A DNA stretch of 64,000 bases from Gaiellasilicea sp037721555 (GTDB lineage: Bacteria; Actinomycetota; Thermoleophilia; Gaiellales; Gaiellaceae), in assembly GCA_037721555.1 (NCBI GenBank), contig JBBJOI010000012.1, positions 1-64,000 of the forward strand, read 5' to 3'. The notes beneath the pieces are model-generated. The model had not been told where the DNA came from, searched no databases, and worked only from the letters and a program-made list of their open reading frames with translations. The position numbers and the translations under genes were made by a program. Positions 7,935 to 17,489 of the stretch are shown one piece after another (within the stretch, counting starts at the first letter, position 1; every line of letters starts with the position of its first letter).

Positions 7935-9761
7935 GTGTGCGGGATCATCGGGTACGTTGGGCCAAGGGAATGCAAGCCGCTCCTCCTGCAGGGGCTCGAG
8001 CGCCTCGAGTACCGCGGATACGACTCCGCGGGGATCGCGCTGCTGGAGCACGACGGGCTCGACTATGTGCGCGCGGTCGGCAACCTCCAAAACCTGAAAG
8101 ACGCAGCGGGACCGAACGGGTCGCGTTCGACACATGGTCTCGGCCACACGCGCTGGGCAACCCACGGCAGCGTCACCGAGGCGAATGCGCATCCGCTTGC
8201 CGGCTGCGACGGCTCACAGCTTGCGATTGTTCTCAACGGGATCGTCGAGAACTACCGCGAGTTGCGTGAGCGTCTCCTCGCAGCGGGTCACACGTTCATC
8301 TCCGAGACCGACGCCGAAACCGTGTGTCACCTGATCGAGGAGGAGTACGAGGGCAACCTGAGCGAAGCCGTGCGCAAGGTGTACGGACACCTCGAAGGTC
8401 ACTTCACCTTCGTCGCGATCCACCGGGATCACCCAGACCTTCTCGTGGGCGCCCGTCACCAGACGCCGATGGTGATCGGGATCGGAGAGGACGAGATGTT
8501 CGTCGCCTCTAATGCTGCCGCATTCCTACGCGAGACGAAGCTCGTCCAGTTCCCCGACGACGGGGACATCGTCACCGTCACGCCCTCGGGGGCGACGTTC
8601 GTGCGCCCCGACGGCACACGGGTCGAACATGACCGAATCGAGCTCGACTGGGACGACGAAGGCGCCGAGAAGGGTGGCTACGAGACGTTCATGCTGAAGG
8701 AGATCTACGAGCAGCCGGAGGCTGTCGCGGAGACGATCGGCGACCGCGTGCGGCACGGGCGGCTCGTGCTCGACGGGCTCGGCCTGGACGAGGCGGAGGT
8801 CCGCGACCTCCGCCGCATCGTCATCCTCTCGGCAGGCACGTCCTATCACGCGGCTGTCGTGGCCCGCTACGTGATCGAGGAGTGGGCGCGCGTCCCGGTC
8901 GAGCCCGACATCGCCTCGGAGTGGATCTACCGGAACCCGGTGCTCGACGACGACACGCTCGTGATCGGGATCTCCCAGTCCGGCGAGACGCGCGACACGA
9001 TCCAGGCGATGCAGCTTGCACGCGAGAAGGGCGCCCGCACAGTCGCGATCACCAACATGATGGGCTCGCAGATCACGCGCGAGGTCGACTCCGTCCTCTA
9101 CACCCGTGGCGGCCTCGAGGTGGGCGTCGCGGCCTCCAAAACCTTCACTGCGCAGGTCGCTCTCCTCTACCTCGTCGCGCTCAAGCTCGCGGAGGTGCGC
9201 GGGACGCTGCCGCCCGAGGAGCGCGAGTTCATCCTCGACGAGGTCTACGACCTGCCGGCGAAGTTCGAGCGCTTTCTCGACGGAAATCACCCGGTGGAGG
9301 AGATCGCACAGCGCGTCTACGACCAGCCCTTCTTCCTCTACCTGGGCCGCCACATCGGCCTGCCCGTCGCGCTCGAGGGGGCACTGAAGTTGAAGGAGAT
9401 CAGCTACATCCCGACGGAGGCGTACTCCGCCGGCGAGATGAAGCATGGGCCGATCGCGCTCCTCGAGTCCGAGACCCCCGTCGTCGTCGTCGCAACGAAC
9501 AGCCACGTCTACGAGAAGATCGTCTCGAACATCCAAGAGGTCCGAGCCCGGGGTGCGCACGTGATCGCCGTCGCTACAGACGGCAACGAAGACATCCAGC
9601 ACCATGCAAACGACGTGATCTACGTGCCCGAGAGCCCCGCGTTCCTGCAGGCCGCGCTCGCGATCCTACCGCTGCAGCTCCTCGCCTACCGCATCGCGCG
9701 GCTGCGCTCGCTGAACGTCGACCAGCCGCGCAACCTCGCGAAGACCGTCACCGTCGAGTAG
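7935..9761 (+). CDS. glmS: Glutamine--fructose-6-phosphate aminotransferase (isomerising)
   Basis: Makes glucosamine 6-phosphate from fructose 6-phosphate and glutamine, the entry to amino-sugar synthesis. 608 residues. The start is fixed by chemistry: GTG 7935 puts CGIIGYVG right after the initiator, so Met removal exposes the Cys1 nucleophile. The N-terminal Ntn amidotransferase includes HTRWATHG; two SIS domains follow, with SQSGETRDT and KTFTAQ, and the protein ends LAKTVTVE as in the family. Confidence 0.97.
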   Translation: MCGIIGYVGPRECKPLLLQGLERLEYRGYDSAGIALLEHDGLDYVRAVGNLQNLKDAAGPNGSRSTHGLGHTRWATHGSVTEANAHPLAGCDGSQLAIVLNGIVENYRELRERLLAAGHTFISETDAETVCHLIEEEYEGNLSEAVRKVYGHLEGHFTFVAIHRDHPDLLVGARHQTPMVIGIGEDEMFVASNAAAFLRETKLVQFPDDGDIVTVTPSGATFVRPDGTRVEHDRIELDWDDEGAEKGGYETFMLKEIYEQPEAVAETIGDRVRHGRLVLDGLGLDEAEVRDLRRIVILSAGTSYHAAVVARYVIEEWARVPVEPDIASEWIYRNPVLDDDTLVIGISQSGETRDTIQAMQLAREKGARTVAITNMMGSQITREVDSVLYTRGGLEVGVAASKTFTAQVALLYLVALKLAEVRGTLPPEEREFILDEVYDLPAKFERFLDGNHPVEEIAQRVYDQPFFLYLGRHIGLPVALEGALKLKEISYIPTEAYSAGEMKHGPIALLESETPVVVVATNSHVYEKIVSNIQEVRARGAHVIAVATDGNEDIQHHANDVIYVPESPAFLQAALAILPLQLLAYRIARLRSLNVDQPRNLAKTVTVE

Positions 9762-9765
9762 GAGC

Positions 9766-10566
9766 TTGACGCCGCCGCTTTCGACGGCGCGTGTCCGGCT
9801 CGCGCGGTTGCCGGGCGGCCCGGCAGAGGACGCGGTCGCGGTCGAGGAGCCGCTCGAGATCAGGATCGGCGACCGGCCGGTGGCCATCACAATGCGAACG
9901 CCGGGTCATGACGAGGAGCTGGCCATCGGCTTCTGCTTGTCGGAGGGCCTCGTGCCGGCGGGCGCACGGTTGCCGCTCGATCTGGCGGCGAACACCGTGG
10001 AGGTCGACGCGCCCGGGTTCGACCCCTCGCGTCTTGCGAGGAGCTTCTACACCTCGTCTTCCTGCGGCGTCTGCGGCAAGGGCGCGCTCGAGGCCGTCGC
10101 CGTCGAGGCGCCGCGGGTCGCCGGCGATCTACGCGTCTCCGCGGAGCTCGTGCGCATGTTGCCGGCGAGGCTCCGGGCGTCGCAGGCGGCGTTCGATGCC
10201 ACGGGCGGCCTCCACGCTGCGGGTCTCTTCGCCGCCGACGGCGAGCTGCTCTGCGCACGCGAGGATGTCGGTCGCCACAACGCGCTCGACAAGGTGATGG
10301 GGTGGGCTTTCGGCGAGGGCATGCTGCCGCTCGAGCGCTCGCTGCTCTGCCTCAGCGGCCGCATCTCCTTCGAGCTCGTCCAGAAGGCGGCGGTTGCCGG
10401 CTGTCCCATCGTCGTCGCTGTCGGGGCCCCCTCCTCGCTTGCGATCGAGCTGGCCGCTGACCGCCGGATCACGCTCTGCGGGTTCGTTCGCGGCCGTTCG
10501 ATCAACGTCTACACCGAGCAGTGGCGGGTCGAGGAGAGCCCGAGGCTCGACACAACGGCGCTATGA
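9766..10566 (+). CDS. fdhD: Formate dehydrogenase accessory sulfurtransferase FdhD
   Basis: 266 residues. FdhD carries sulfur from IscS-type desulfurases to the molybdenum cofactor of formate dehydrogenase, which is inactive without it. The CGVC pair (Cys100 and Cys103) is the sulfur relay site, and the downstream AREDVGRHNALDKV segment is a family hallmark. It starts at TTG four bases after the glmS stop. The enzyme it serves is encoded by fdhA on the other strand just downstream. Confidence 0.93.
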   Translation: MTPPLSTARVRLARLPGGPAEDAVAVEEPLEIRIGDRPVAITMRTPGHDEELAIGFCLSEGLVPAGARLPLDLAANTVEVDAPGFDPSRLARSFYTSSSCGVCGKGALEAVAVEAPRVAGDLRVSAELVRMLPARLRASQAAFDATGGLHAAGLFAADGELLCAREDVGRHNALDKVMGWAFGEGMLPLERSLLCLSGRISFELVQKAAVAGCPIVVAVGAPSSLAIELAADRRITLCGFVRGRSINVYTEQWRVEESPRLDTTAL

Positions 10567-10688
10567 GTCGTCGGGGCAACCGCGAGTCGCTAGGGGGTCA
10601 TCAGTCTCGGCCACTCTTAACCGATGTGGCCGCTCGCTGTGTCTCTTGCCCCGCACCACTCATTGAGCCCAGTCGACGAGGCTCCATC

Positions 10689-11225
10689 GTGTTGAATGCG
10701 CTCACGGGCGTGCTGCTCGTCGGGGGTGCGTCCAGCCGCTTCGGCTCACCCAAAGCGCTCGCGCGGCTCGGCGAGGAGACGCTTGCGGAGCGGGCTTGGC
10801 GGGTGCTCGGTGAGGCCTGCGAGGAGCGGCTCGCCGTCGGCAAGGGCGAGCTCGAGCTGCCCTTCGACGTGCTCGACGATGGCGTCGAGCTCCGGGCACC
10901 GATCGCCGGCGTGATCGCAGGATTGCGCGAGGCGACGCACGAGATTGCCGTGTTCCTGCCGGTCGACTGCCCGCTCGTGACGTCTCGGCTCCTGCGCGCG
11001 CTCGGCGAGGCGAGGGCGGTGCCGCAGTCGGGGCCGCTACCGGGTGCGTACGCGAAGGCAGACCTGCCGCTCCTGGAGCGGCGGCTCGCGGGCGGCGAGC
11101 TCTCGCTGCGAGGCGTCAACCCGCGGGTGCTCCAGGTGGACGAGCGACTCCTCGCGAACGCGAACACGCCCGCCGAGCTGGCGGCGCTCGAGGACGCGTC
11201 GCGGCGGCTCCAGCGGCGGCGCTGA
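10689..11225 (+). CDS. mobA: Molybdenum cofactor guanylyltransferase
   Basis: About 178 residues. MobA transfers GMP to molybdopterin to give the guanine dinucleotide cofactor used by formate dehydrogenase. Near the start is GVLLVGGASSRFGSPKAL, the nucleotide-binding motif, followed by FLPVDCPLV, the DxP-type metal motif. GTG 10689 is chosen because the conserved strand starts four codons later. The 122 bases before it hold no gene. It converges on birA. Confidence 0.87.
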   Translation: MLNALTGVLLVGGASSRFGSPKALARLGEETLAERAWRVLGEACEERLAVGKGELELPFDVLDDGVELRAPIAGVIAGLREATHEIAVFLPVDCPLVTSRLLRALGEARAVPQSGPLPGAYAKADLPLLERRLAGGELSLRGVNPRVLQVDERLLANANTPAELAALEDASRRLQRRR

Positions 11226-11293
11226 CGGTCTCAGAGACGTATCCGTTGGCGCGCTACCCGGATCGCGGACGTCCGCCCAACCAGCTCTTGAGG

Positions 11294-12013
11294 TCAGCGT
11301 TCGAACAGGACCTCGCCGCTCGTGACTAGGAGCCGGCCTGAGGCCGTCGCGACGGCCAGTCCGCCGTCGCGCTCGATGCGGTCGGCGGTTCCCTGCGCGC
11401 CGTCGACGGTGACGCGCCGCCCGCGCAGGAAGTCACGCGAGCCGATGTCGTCGTAGAGCCCTTCCAGCCCGTCGGTGCGCCACTCCCGGTACGCTCGGTC
11501 GAGCCGCCCCAGCAGCGTCTCGAGCACCTCCTTGCGGTCGCGCACGCGGCCGTCGATCGTGCGCAGGGAACCAGGCGCGACCTTCGTCTCCGTCTCCGGC
11601 GGCAGCTGCTCCCGCGTTTGGTTCACGTTCACACCGATACCGAGGACGACGGCGTCACCCTTGAGCTCGGCGAGGATCCCGGCGACCTTCCGCCGGTTGA
11701 GCATGACGTCGTTCGGCCACTTGATCTGAGCGGACAGGTCGGCCACGTCCTCCACCGTCAGCGCCGTCGCGAGCGCCGCAACGAGTGAGAGCTCCGGAGC
11801 GCTCCGACCGGCAGGTGGCCGCAGCAGCACCGAGACGAGCACGGCCGTGCCCGGGGCCTCGACCCAGCGCCGCCCCAGCCGCCCGCGACCGGCCGTCTGG
11901 TGATCCGTCGTTGCGATCGCGCCTTCCGGGTCGCCGGGGCCGAGCAAGAGCTGCGTCGACTCGCACTCGGGCTCGTGCCGGCGCGGGCTCCCGATGGTGG
12001 AGCTGTTCTTCAG
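11294..12013 (-). CDS. birA: Biotin--[biotin carboxyl-carrier protein] ligase, short form
   Basis: Attaches biotin to acetyl-CoA or related carboxylases. The catalytic motif QTAGRGRLGRRW at about 39-50 and KWPNDV are clear, and the SH3-like C-terminal domain follows. There is no winged-helix DNA-binding domain. The N-terminal ECESTQ motif lies upstream of the only nearby TTG. No ATG, GTG or TTG exists in frame between it and the fdhA stop, so I propose CTG 12013, which overlaps the fdhA TGA as CTGA and yields 239 residues. The alternative is a start inside fdhA at 12205. Confidence 0.85.
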   Translation of the reverse strand: MKNSSTIGSPRRHEPECESTQLLLGPGDPEGAIATTDHQTAGRGRLGRRWVEAPGTAVLVSVLLRPPAGRSAPELSLVAALATALTVEDVADLSAQIKWPNDVMLNRRKVAGILAELKGDAVVLGIGVNVNQTREQLPPETETKVAPGSLRTIDGRVRDRKEVLETLLGRLDRAYREWRTDGLEGLYDDIGSRDFLRGRRVTVDGAQGTADRIERDGGLAVATASGRLLVTSGEVLFER

Positions 12014-14700
12014 GGGCGCTCGAGCCTGACGGCCGACACCTTGTACTCCGGGGTGCCGATCAGCGGGTCGCCGACGTCGTGGGTGAGCCGGTTGACCTTC
12101 GCCTCGGCGAAATGCAGGGCCATCCAGACGAGGCCGGGGAAGACTCGGTCGCTGATCCGCGCTCGGGCCTGCAGGTCGCCGCGTCGCGAGACGAGCCGCA
12201 GCCAATCACCCTCGCCGACGCCGAGTGCCGACGCGTCCTCGGCGGAGAGCTCCACGAAGGGATCGACCTGCTTGTCGGTGATGCCGGCCTCGCGCATCGT
12301 CATCCCGGCGGAGTTGTAGTGGTAGAGCGTTCGGCCGGTGGAGAGCACGAACGGGTACTCGCTGTCCGGCTCCTCGATCGGCGGCTGGTACTCGACGGGG
12401 TGGAACTTGCCGCGCCCTGACGGCCGCGCCGTCGTCTTCTCGTGCAGGAACCGAGACCCCGCGTCCTCGACCGTCGCGACGGGCCATTGCAAGCCCTCGT
12501 CCTGCAGACGGAAGTAGCGGATCCCGAACCAGTTCGGGCAGAGGTCGGCGAGCTCGTTCCATACCGACTCCGCGTCCGGGTACTCCGGCCAGTTGCAGCC
12601 GAGCGCGCGCGCGAGCTCGATCACGATCTCACGGTCGACGCGCGCGTTTCCCGGACATGGCACAGCTGCCCGAACGCGGTTGACGCGCCGCTCCGTGTTC
12701 GTGAACGTGCCGTCCTTCTCGGCGAAGCTCGACGCGGGCAGGACGACGTTCGCGTACTTCTGCGCCGTCTCGTTCAGGAAGATGTCCTGCGAGACGAGGA
12801 ACTCGAGCTTCGCCAGACCCTCCTCGACGTGATGCAGGTTGGGCTCGGTCTGTGCCGGGTTCTCCCCGATCAGGAGGAGCGCCTTGACCCGTCCGTCGTG
12901 GAGCCCGGACATCATCTGGTCGAGCCGGAAGCCGGCTCGCTCCGGTACCTCAACGCCCCACGCCTCTGAGAACTTTGCCCGCACCTGCGGGTCCTCGACC
13001 GGCTGATAACCCGGGAGGTAGCTCGGATTCGCCCCCGAGTCGTTCAGGCCCTGGACGTTGTTCTGTCCCCGGAGGGCGTTGAGACCAGTCGATTCGTAGC
13101 CGAGGTGGCCCGTCATCAGGACGAGGTTGGCTAGCGACCAGATGTTGTCGACTCCGCAAGCGTGCTCGGTGATTCCGAGCGTGTAGAAGATGGCCGCGTG
13201 GCGCTCGCTCGCATATTCCCGCGCGGTGGCGCGGATCGCCTCGGCCGGCACCCCCGTCCAGCGCTCCGCCTCCTCGGGTGTGTACCGGGCGACCACTTCG
13301 CGTACCGCCTCAAAGTCCTCGGTCTGGTCGCGGATGTAGTCCTCGGCCTCGAGTCCCTCCTCGAGGATCGTGTGCATGATCGCGTTCAGGAGCCAGACGT
13401 CGGAGCCCGGCCGCAACTGCAGGTGGCGCTTCGCGATCTTCGTCAGCCAAATCGCACGCGGGTCGGCGACGACGAGCGTCGCGCCTTTTCGCACCGCCTT
13501 CTTGATCCGCAGCGCGAGCACCGGATGCGCCTCGGTCGTGTTCGACCCGATCACGAGCAGGAAGCGCGCGTTCTCGATCTCCGGGATCGAGTTGGTGGAA
13601 GCTCCTCTGCCGAACGACCTGACCAGGCCGTAGAGGGTCGGAGCGTGTCAGGTGGCTTCGCAGGAGTGGACGGAGTTCGTCCTGAGCCCCGTCCGGGCGA
13701 GCTTCTGGATCAGGTAGTTCTCCTCATTCGTCAGCCGCGCGGAGGCGAGCACGCCGACGGCCTGAGGCGAGTGGCGCTCCATCACCCCCTTGAGGCCGTC
13801 GGCCGCGACACTCAGCGCGTGCTCCCAGCTCGTCGGGTGCAGCCCGCCGTCCTCGCCGCGCACGAGCGGCTCGGTGAGGCGGTCCTGGTGGTGGACGAAG
13901 TTGAAGGCGAAGCGGCCTTTGACGCAGAGATCTCCCTCGTTCGAGACGTACTCGGGCTTGGACGTGACCTTCACGATCCGCTTCGTCTCGGAGTCGACGT
14001 TCAGGTCGATCTGGCAGCCGACGCCGCAGAAGGTGCAGGTCGTCTTCGTCTGCTCGAGCGTCCGCTCCTCGATTCCCGAGCCCTCCATGAACTTCTCGTA
14101 GATCGCGCCCGTGGGACACGTCGAGAGGCAGCCGCCGCAGAGCTCGCACTCCGTGTCAAGCCAGGAACGACCCCAGGTGGGGACGATCCGCGCCTCGGGG
14201 CCGCGGCCCTCGAGCGACAACGCCGAGCACTGCATCACCTCCTGCGTGTAGCGCACGCAGCGGTTGCAGAGGATGCACGTATCCGGCTCGTAGCCCATGA
14301 GCCGATTTCGGTCTTCGTAGGGCTCGCGCTTTGCATCCGGGAGGATGAATGGCGCCTCGGCGCCCAGATCGCGGGCCATCTCCGCCAGCTCGTTCGGCCG
14401 CCCCGCCGGGTTCGCGTTCAAGTGCTCCGAAAGGAGCATCTCCGCGAGCGTCTTCCGTAGCTGGGGGACGTTCGAGTTCGTCGAAACCGCCATGCCCTCC
14501 CGCACGGCTGTCGCGCAGGCCGGCAACGGCCTCGACGCGCCCTCGACGCCAACGACGCAGATACGGCAGCCCCCGTACGGATCGAGCTTGTCGTCGTGGC
14601 AGAGCGTCGGAATGAAGACGCCGTTGCGCGCCGCCGCGTGCACGAGCAGCTCGCCGTCACGGGCGGTGGCGTTCCGGCCGTCGAGGGTGAATTCGACCAC
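12010..14700 (-). CDS. fdhA: NAD-linked formate dehydrogenase catalytic subunit, selenocysteine-containing
   Basis: One 896-residue protein read through the in-frame TGA at 13650-13648, which is Sec351. The N-terminus is a NuoG-like [2Fe-2S] ferredoxin domain (Cys34, 45, 48, 62), then two [4Fe-4S] sites (around Cys142-148 and Cys185-195), the cluster of the molybdopterin domain (Cys222, 225, 229, 259) and the Mo-bisMGD catalytic and cap domains. The residues around the stop (CEAT-Sec-HAPTLYGL) match the active-site loop where Cys or Sec binds molybdenum, and homology continues without a break into VIGSNTTEAHPV. It oxidises formate to CO2. GTG start, nine bases after fdhB; fdhD and mobA face it. 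Confidence 0.93.
13601..13647 (-). promoter_or_regulatory. Candidate bacterial SECIS element of fdhA
   Basis: Directly after the UGA the mRNA can form a lower stem CCUCU/AGAGG (bases +12 to +16 with +40 to +44) and an apical stem GCCU/AGGU closing a GGUC loop at +24 to +27. Bacterial SECIS hairpins sit about 16-37 bases after the UGA and carry a guanine early in the apical loop that SelB reads, so both spacing and loop fit. The fold was drawn by eye. Confidence 0.6.
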
Positions 14701-14709
14701 GGCTCGATC

Positions 14710-16278
14710 CTACTCGGCGGGGGTATGCGGCCGATCGAGCGACTCGAAGAGCTCGGGCCAGTGGCGAAAGGCGTTGCGGACCGGGTAGGGCGCCGCCTGG
14801 CCCAGCCCGCAGATCGAGGTCAGGTGCATCGCGTCGAGCCATTCTTCGATCTGGTGCCGGGGCATCGGCGTGCGGTCGTGCTGGAGCTCCTCGAAAACGT
14901 GGTGGAGCGCGCGGTTGCCGATCCTGCACGGTGTGCACTTCTGGCACGACTCCTCGGCGAAGAAGCGCACCGTCTCGGCGAGCAGGCGGAGCGGGGAGTA
15001 CGAGCGCGGGAAGATCTGCAGGGCGGCCGACCCGACGCCCGCGCCCCAGTCCGTCAGCGCATCGCGCGTGAGTGGCACGTCGAGCGCCGCCGGCGGCAGG
15101 ATCCCGCTCGCCGCACCTCCGGGGACGAACGCGCCCGGCTCCCCGGTGAAGCCGCCGGCGTGCTCCTCGACGAGGGCGCGCGCCGTGATCCCGTTAGGCG
15201 CCTCGTAGCAGCCTGGCCGTAGGACCGCGCCGCTCACCGACCACAGCCGCACGCCGTCCCCGAGCCCTCGCCCAAGTTCCCGCCACTGGGCGCCCCCGTT
15301 GCGCAGGATCGCCGGCACGTGCGCGAGGGTCTCGACGTTCTGGATCAGCGTCGGACGGCCGAGGTAGCCGACCTGAGCGGGATACGGCGGCCGCAACCGC
15401 GGCATTCCGCGCCGGCCTTCCATCGACTCCAGCATCGCCGTCTCCTCGCCGCAGATGTAAGCGCCGGCGCCGATCACGAGCTCCACCGACAAGCCGTTCA
15501 GAAGCCCGGCCGTCCCGAACTCCGCGATCGCCGCTGCGAGTCTCGCCCGCGAGCCCGCGTACTCCTCACGCAGGTAGACGTAGACCTCGGTCGCGCCGAG
15601 GGAGCGTGCCGCGATGAGCGTCCCCTCGAGCAGCAGGTGAGGCCGCAGCTCCATCACGTAGCGATCCTTGATCGTCCCCGGCTCGCCCTCGTCGGCGTTC
15701 ACGATCACGTACGGGCGGCCCATCTCCCGCGCGACCGCCTCCCACTTGAGGCCGGTGGGGAAGCCGGCGCCGCCGTACCCCGCGAGGCCCGAAGTCTTCA
15801 GCTCCTCGATGATCCGCTCGAGCGGCGGCAGGTCGCGGAGCAGGCTCAGGCCGCCACGGCGCTCGTAGTCGCCCAGCGTGTCGTCGCGCGTCGCGAGGCC
15901 GGTGGAGGGGCCGTCGTTCGTCGAGTACGTGACGCCGCCGCGGACGTCGTCCCCGTCCAGGACGACGGGCGCCAGGTCGCAGTGACCGAGGCACGGCACC
16001 TCGACGCAGCCCTCGAGCAGGAGCTCGCGCGAGCCGGCGCAGTCGCAAATTGGTCCGGTGCACACCCGAACGGCGTCAACGGGTACCTGCAGGAACGAGT
16101 AGAACGAGACGACCTCGTGCACCTCGCCGCGGCGGATCGACATGTGATCGGCGAGGGTATCGGAGAGCTCCGGCCCGATCGGCCCCACCTCCCGCCGCAG
16201 GCGGCCGAGATTGTCGAGCAGGCGAGTACGGTCGGTGGGCAGCGTCTCGAGCACGCTCACCAGGCGAAGTACGTCCAC
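14710..16278 (-). CDS. fdhB: Formate dehydrogenase NADH-side subunit, NuoE-NuoF fusion
   Basis: 522 residues joining two complex-I-like modules. The NuoE-like part has the thioredoxin-fold [2Fe-2S] cysteines Cys73, 78, 96 and 100. The NuoF-like part has GYGGAGFPTGLKW for FMN and NADH, EGEPGTIKDR, and the [4Fe-4S] motif with Cys445, 448, 451 and 490. It should pass electrons from FdhA to NAD+. It starts at GTG 16278 and is the first gene of the minus-strand operon fdhB-fdhA-birA. Confidence 0.9.
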   Translation of the reverse strand: MDVLRLVSVLETLPTDRTRLLDNLGRLRREVGPIGPELSDTLADHMSIRRGEVHEVVSFYSFLQVPVDAVRVCTGPICDCAGSRELLLEGCVEVPCLGHCDLAPVVLDGDDVRGGVTYSTNDGPSTGLATRDDTLGDYERRGGLSLLRDLPPLERIIEELKTSGLAGYGGAGFPTGLKWEAVAREMGRPYVIVNADEGEPGTIKDRYVMELRPHLLLEGTLIAARSLGATEVYVYLREEYAGSRARLAAAIAEFGTAGLLNGLSVELVIGAGAYICGEETAMLESMEGRRGMPRLRPPYPAQVGYLGRPTLIQNVETLAHVPAILRNGGAQWRELGRGLGDGVRLWSVSGAVLRPGCYEAPNGITARALVEEHAGGFTGEPGAFVPGGAASGILPPAALDVPLTRDALTDWGAGVGSAALQIFPRSYSPLRLLAETVRFFAEESCQKCTPCRIGNRALHHVFEELQHDRTPMPRHQIEEWLDAMHLTSICGLGQAAPYPVRNAFRHWPELFESLDRPHTPAE

Positions 16279-16300
16279 CCTTCGAGTCTACGACTCGAGG

Positions 16301-16711
16301 TCAGTCGGCTGGTGGCCGGCGAAGCCTCTTCGTCTGACCCCGCCGCTTCTTCTGCTCGAGGCGCCGCTCCCGGCCAGCCTTCGTCGGTTTCGTCGCGACG
16401 CGCCGGCGCTCCACCTTCAGCGCTTCGCGAAGCTGCTCGACGACCCGATTGACGGCGAGCTCACGGTTGCGCAACTGGCTCCGCTCGTCCTGCGCCACCG
16501 CCCGCAGCACCGGCCCCGTCCTTTGGAGGATGCGCCGCTTCTGCGTGTCCGTCAGCGTCTGGGAGGCCTCGACGTCGAAGCGGGCCTCGACGCGCGTCTC
16601 GGAGGTGTTCGCGTGCTGCCCCCCAGGCCCGCTGGAGCGGGAGAAGCGCAACTCGATCTCGGCCGGCGGCAGGAGGACCGACCGGGTGACCCGAATAGAA
16701 TGACCGTCCAT
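16301..16711 (-). CDS. arfB: Alternative ribosome-rescue factor / peptidyl-tRNA hydrolase ArfB
   Basis: 136 residues, the size of ArfB (YaeJ) rather than of full release factors. SRSSGPGGQHANTSETR contains the GGQ peptidyl-hydrolysis motif at residues 30-32, and the C-terminal tail is very basic (ending KKRRGQTKRLRRPPAD), as needed to enter the empty mRNA channel of stalled ribosomes. The ATG at 16711 lies in the palindrome CCATGG that also supplies the ATG of the divergent HAD gene. Confidence 0.88.
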   Translation of the reverse strand: MDGHSIRVTRSVLLPPAEIELRFSRSSGPGGQHANTSETRVEARFDVEASQTLTDTQKRRILQRTGPVLRAVAQDERSQLRNRELAVNRVVEQLREALKVERRRVATKPTKAGRERRLEQKKRRGQTKRLRRPPAD

Positions 16712-17489
16712 GGCCGCTATTTTGCTGGACGTCGACGGCGTCCTCCACGTTTCCGGCCAGCCGATTCCCGGCGCCGTTGAGGCGGTGAGTCGGCTCCGCA
16801 GCGAAGGACACCGGCTCCGGTTCGTCACCAACAACTCGACCCTGTCCCGCGCGGCGCTGGCACAGGAGCTCCGCGACCAGGGCTTCGAGCTCGAGGACGA
16901 GGAGCTGCAGACGACGCCGATCGCTGCCGCGCAGAGGCTTGGCGGCCGCCGCGTCTTCGCGCTCGTGATGTCGGCCATCGTGCCGGACCTGGCCGGAATC
17001 GACCTCGTCGGCGACGGCGCGGATGCGGTGCTGGTCGGCGGGTGCGACGAGTCGCTCGAGCCGAATCAGGTCTTCACCTACATGAACCTCGCCCGCGCGT
17101 ACACCGAGATCGGGGCAGGCGCCGACCTCTTCTGCCTGCACAAGAACCCGTGGTGGCAGACGGCCCGAGGCCCGATGTTGGATGGAGGTGCGTTCGTCGC
17201 CGGGCTCGAGTACGCGACCGGCGTGGAGGCGACGGTCGTCGGAAAACCGAGCGCCGCGTGCTTCGCGGCCGCGCTCGCCGCTCTCGATGCCGAGCCCGAG
17301 CTCACCTGGATCGTCACCGACGACATCGAGCAGGACGTGCCGGGCGCACAGCTCTTCGGGATGAAGACCGTGCTGCTGCGGACGGGGAAGTTCCGGCCGG
17401 AGACGCTCGAGCGCTCGACCGCGGTGCCGGACGCGGTCCTCAGCTCGATCGCGCAGGTGCCGGACTGGATCGACCGCGGTAGCAGATGA
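16710..17489 (+). CDS. HAD-IIA family phosphatase (NagD-like)
   Basis: 259 residues. DVDGVL at the N-terminus has the nucleophile Asp7 and acid/base Asp9, TNNST gives motif II, and GKPSAACF with TDDIEQD gives motifs III and IV. The large C2 cap between them is typical of HAD-IIA enzymes such as NagD and phosphoglycolate or p-nitrophenyl phosphatases. The substrate cannot be told from sequence. Its stop overlaps the acpS start. Confidence 0.85.
   Translation: MAAILLDVDGVLHVSGQPIPGAVEAVSRLRSEGHRLRFVTNNSTLSRAALAQELRDQGFELEDEELQTTPIAAAQRLGGRRVFALVMSAIVPDLAGIDLVGDGADAVLVGGCDESLEPNQVFTYMNLARAYTEIGAGADLFCLHKNPWWQTARGPMLDGGAFVAGLEYATGVEATVVGKPSAACFAAALAALDAEPELTWIVTDDIEQDVPGAQLFGMKTVLLRTGKFRPETLERSTAVPDAVLSSIAQVPDWIDRGSR

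Noticed and set aside
12010..13554. A separate shorter molybdopterin oxidoreductase gene starting at 13554
   Set aside because: The start would remove the first part of the catalytic domain, and the preceding frame joins it exactly through the recoded UGA.
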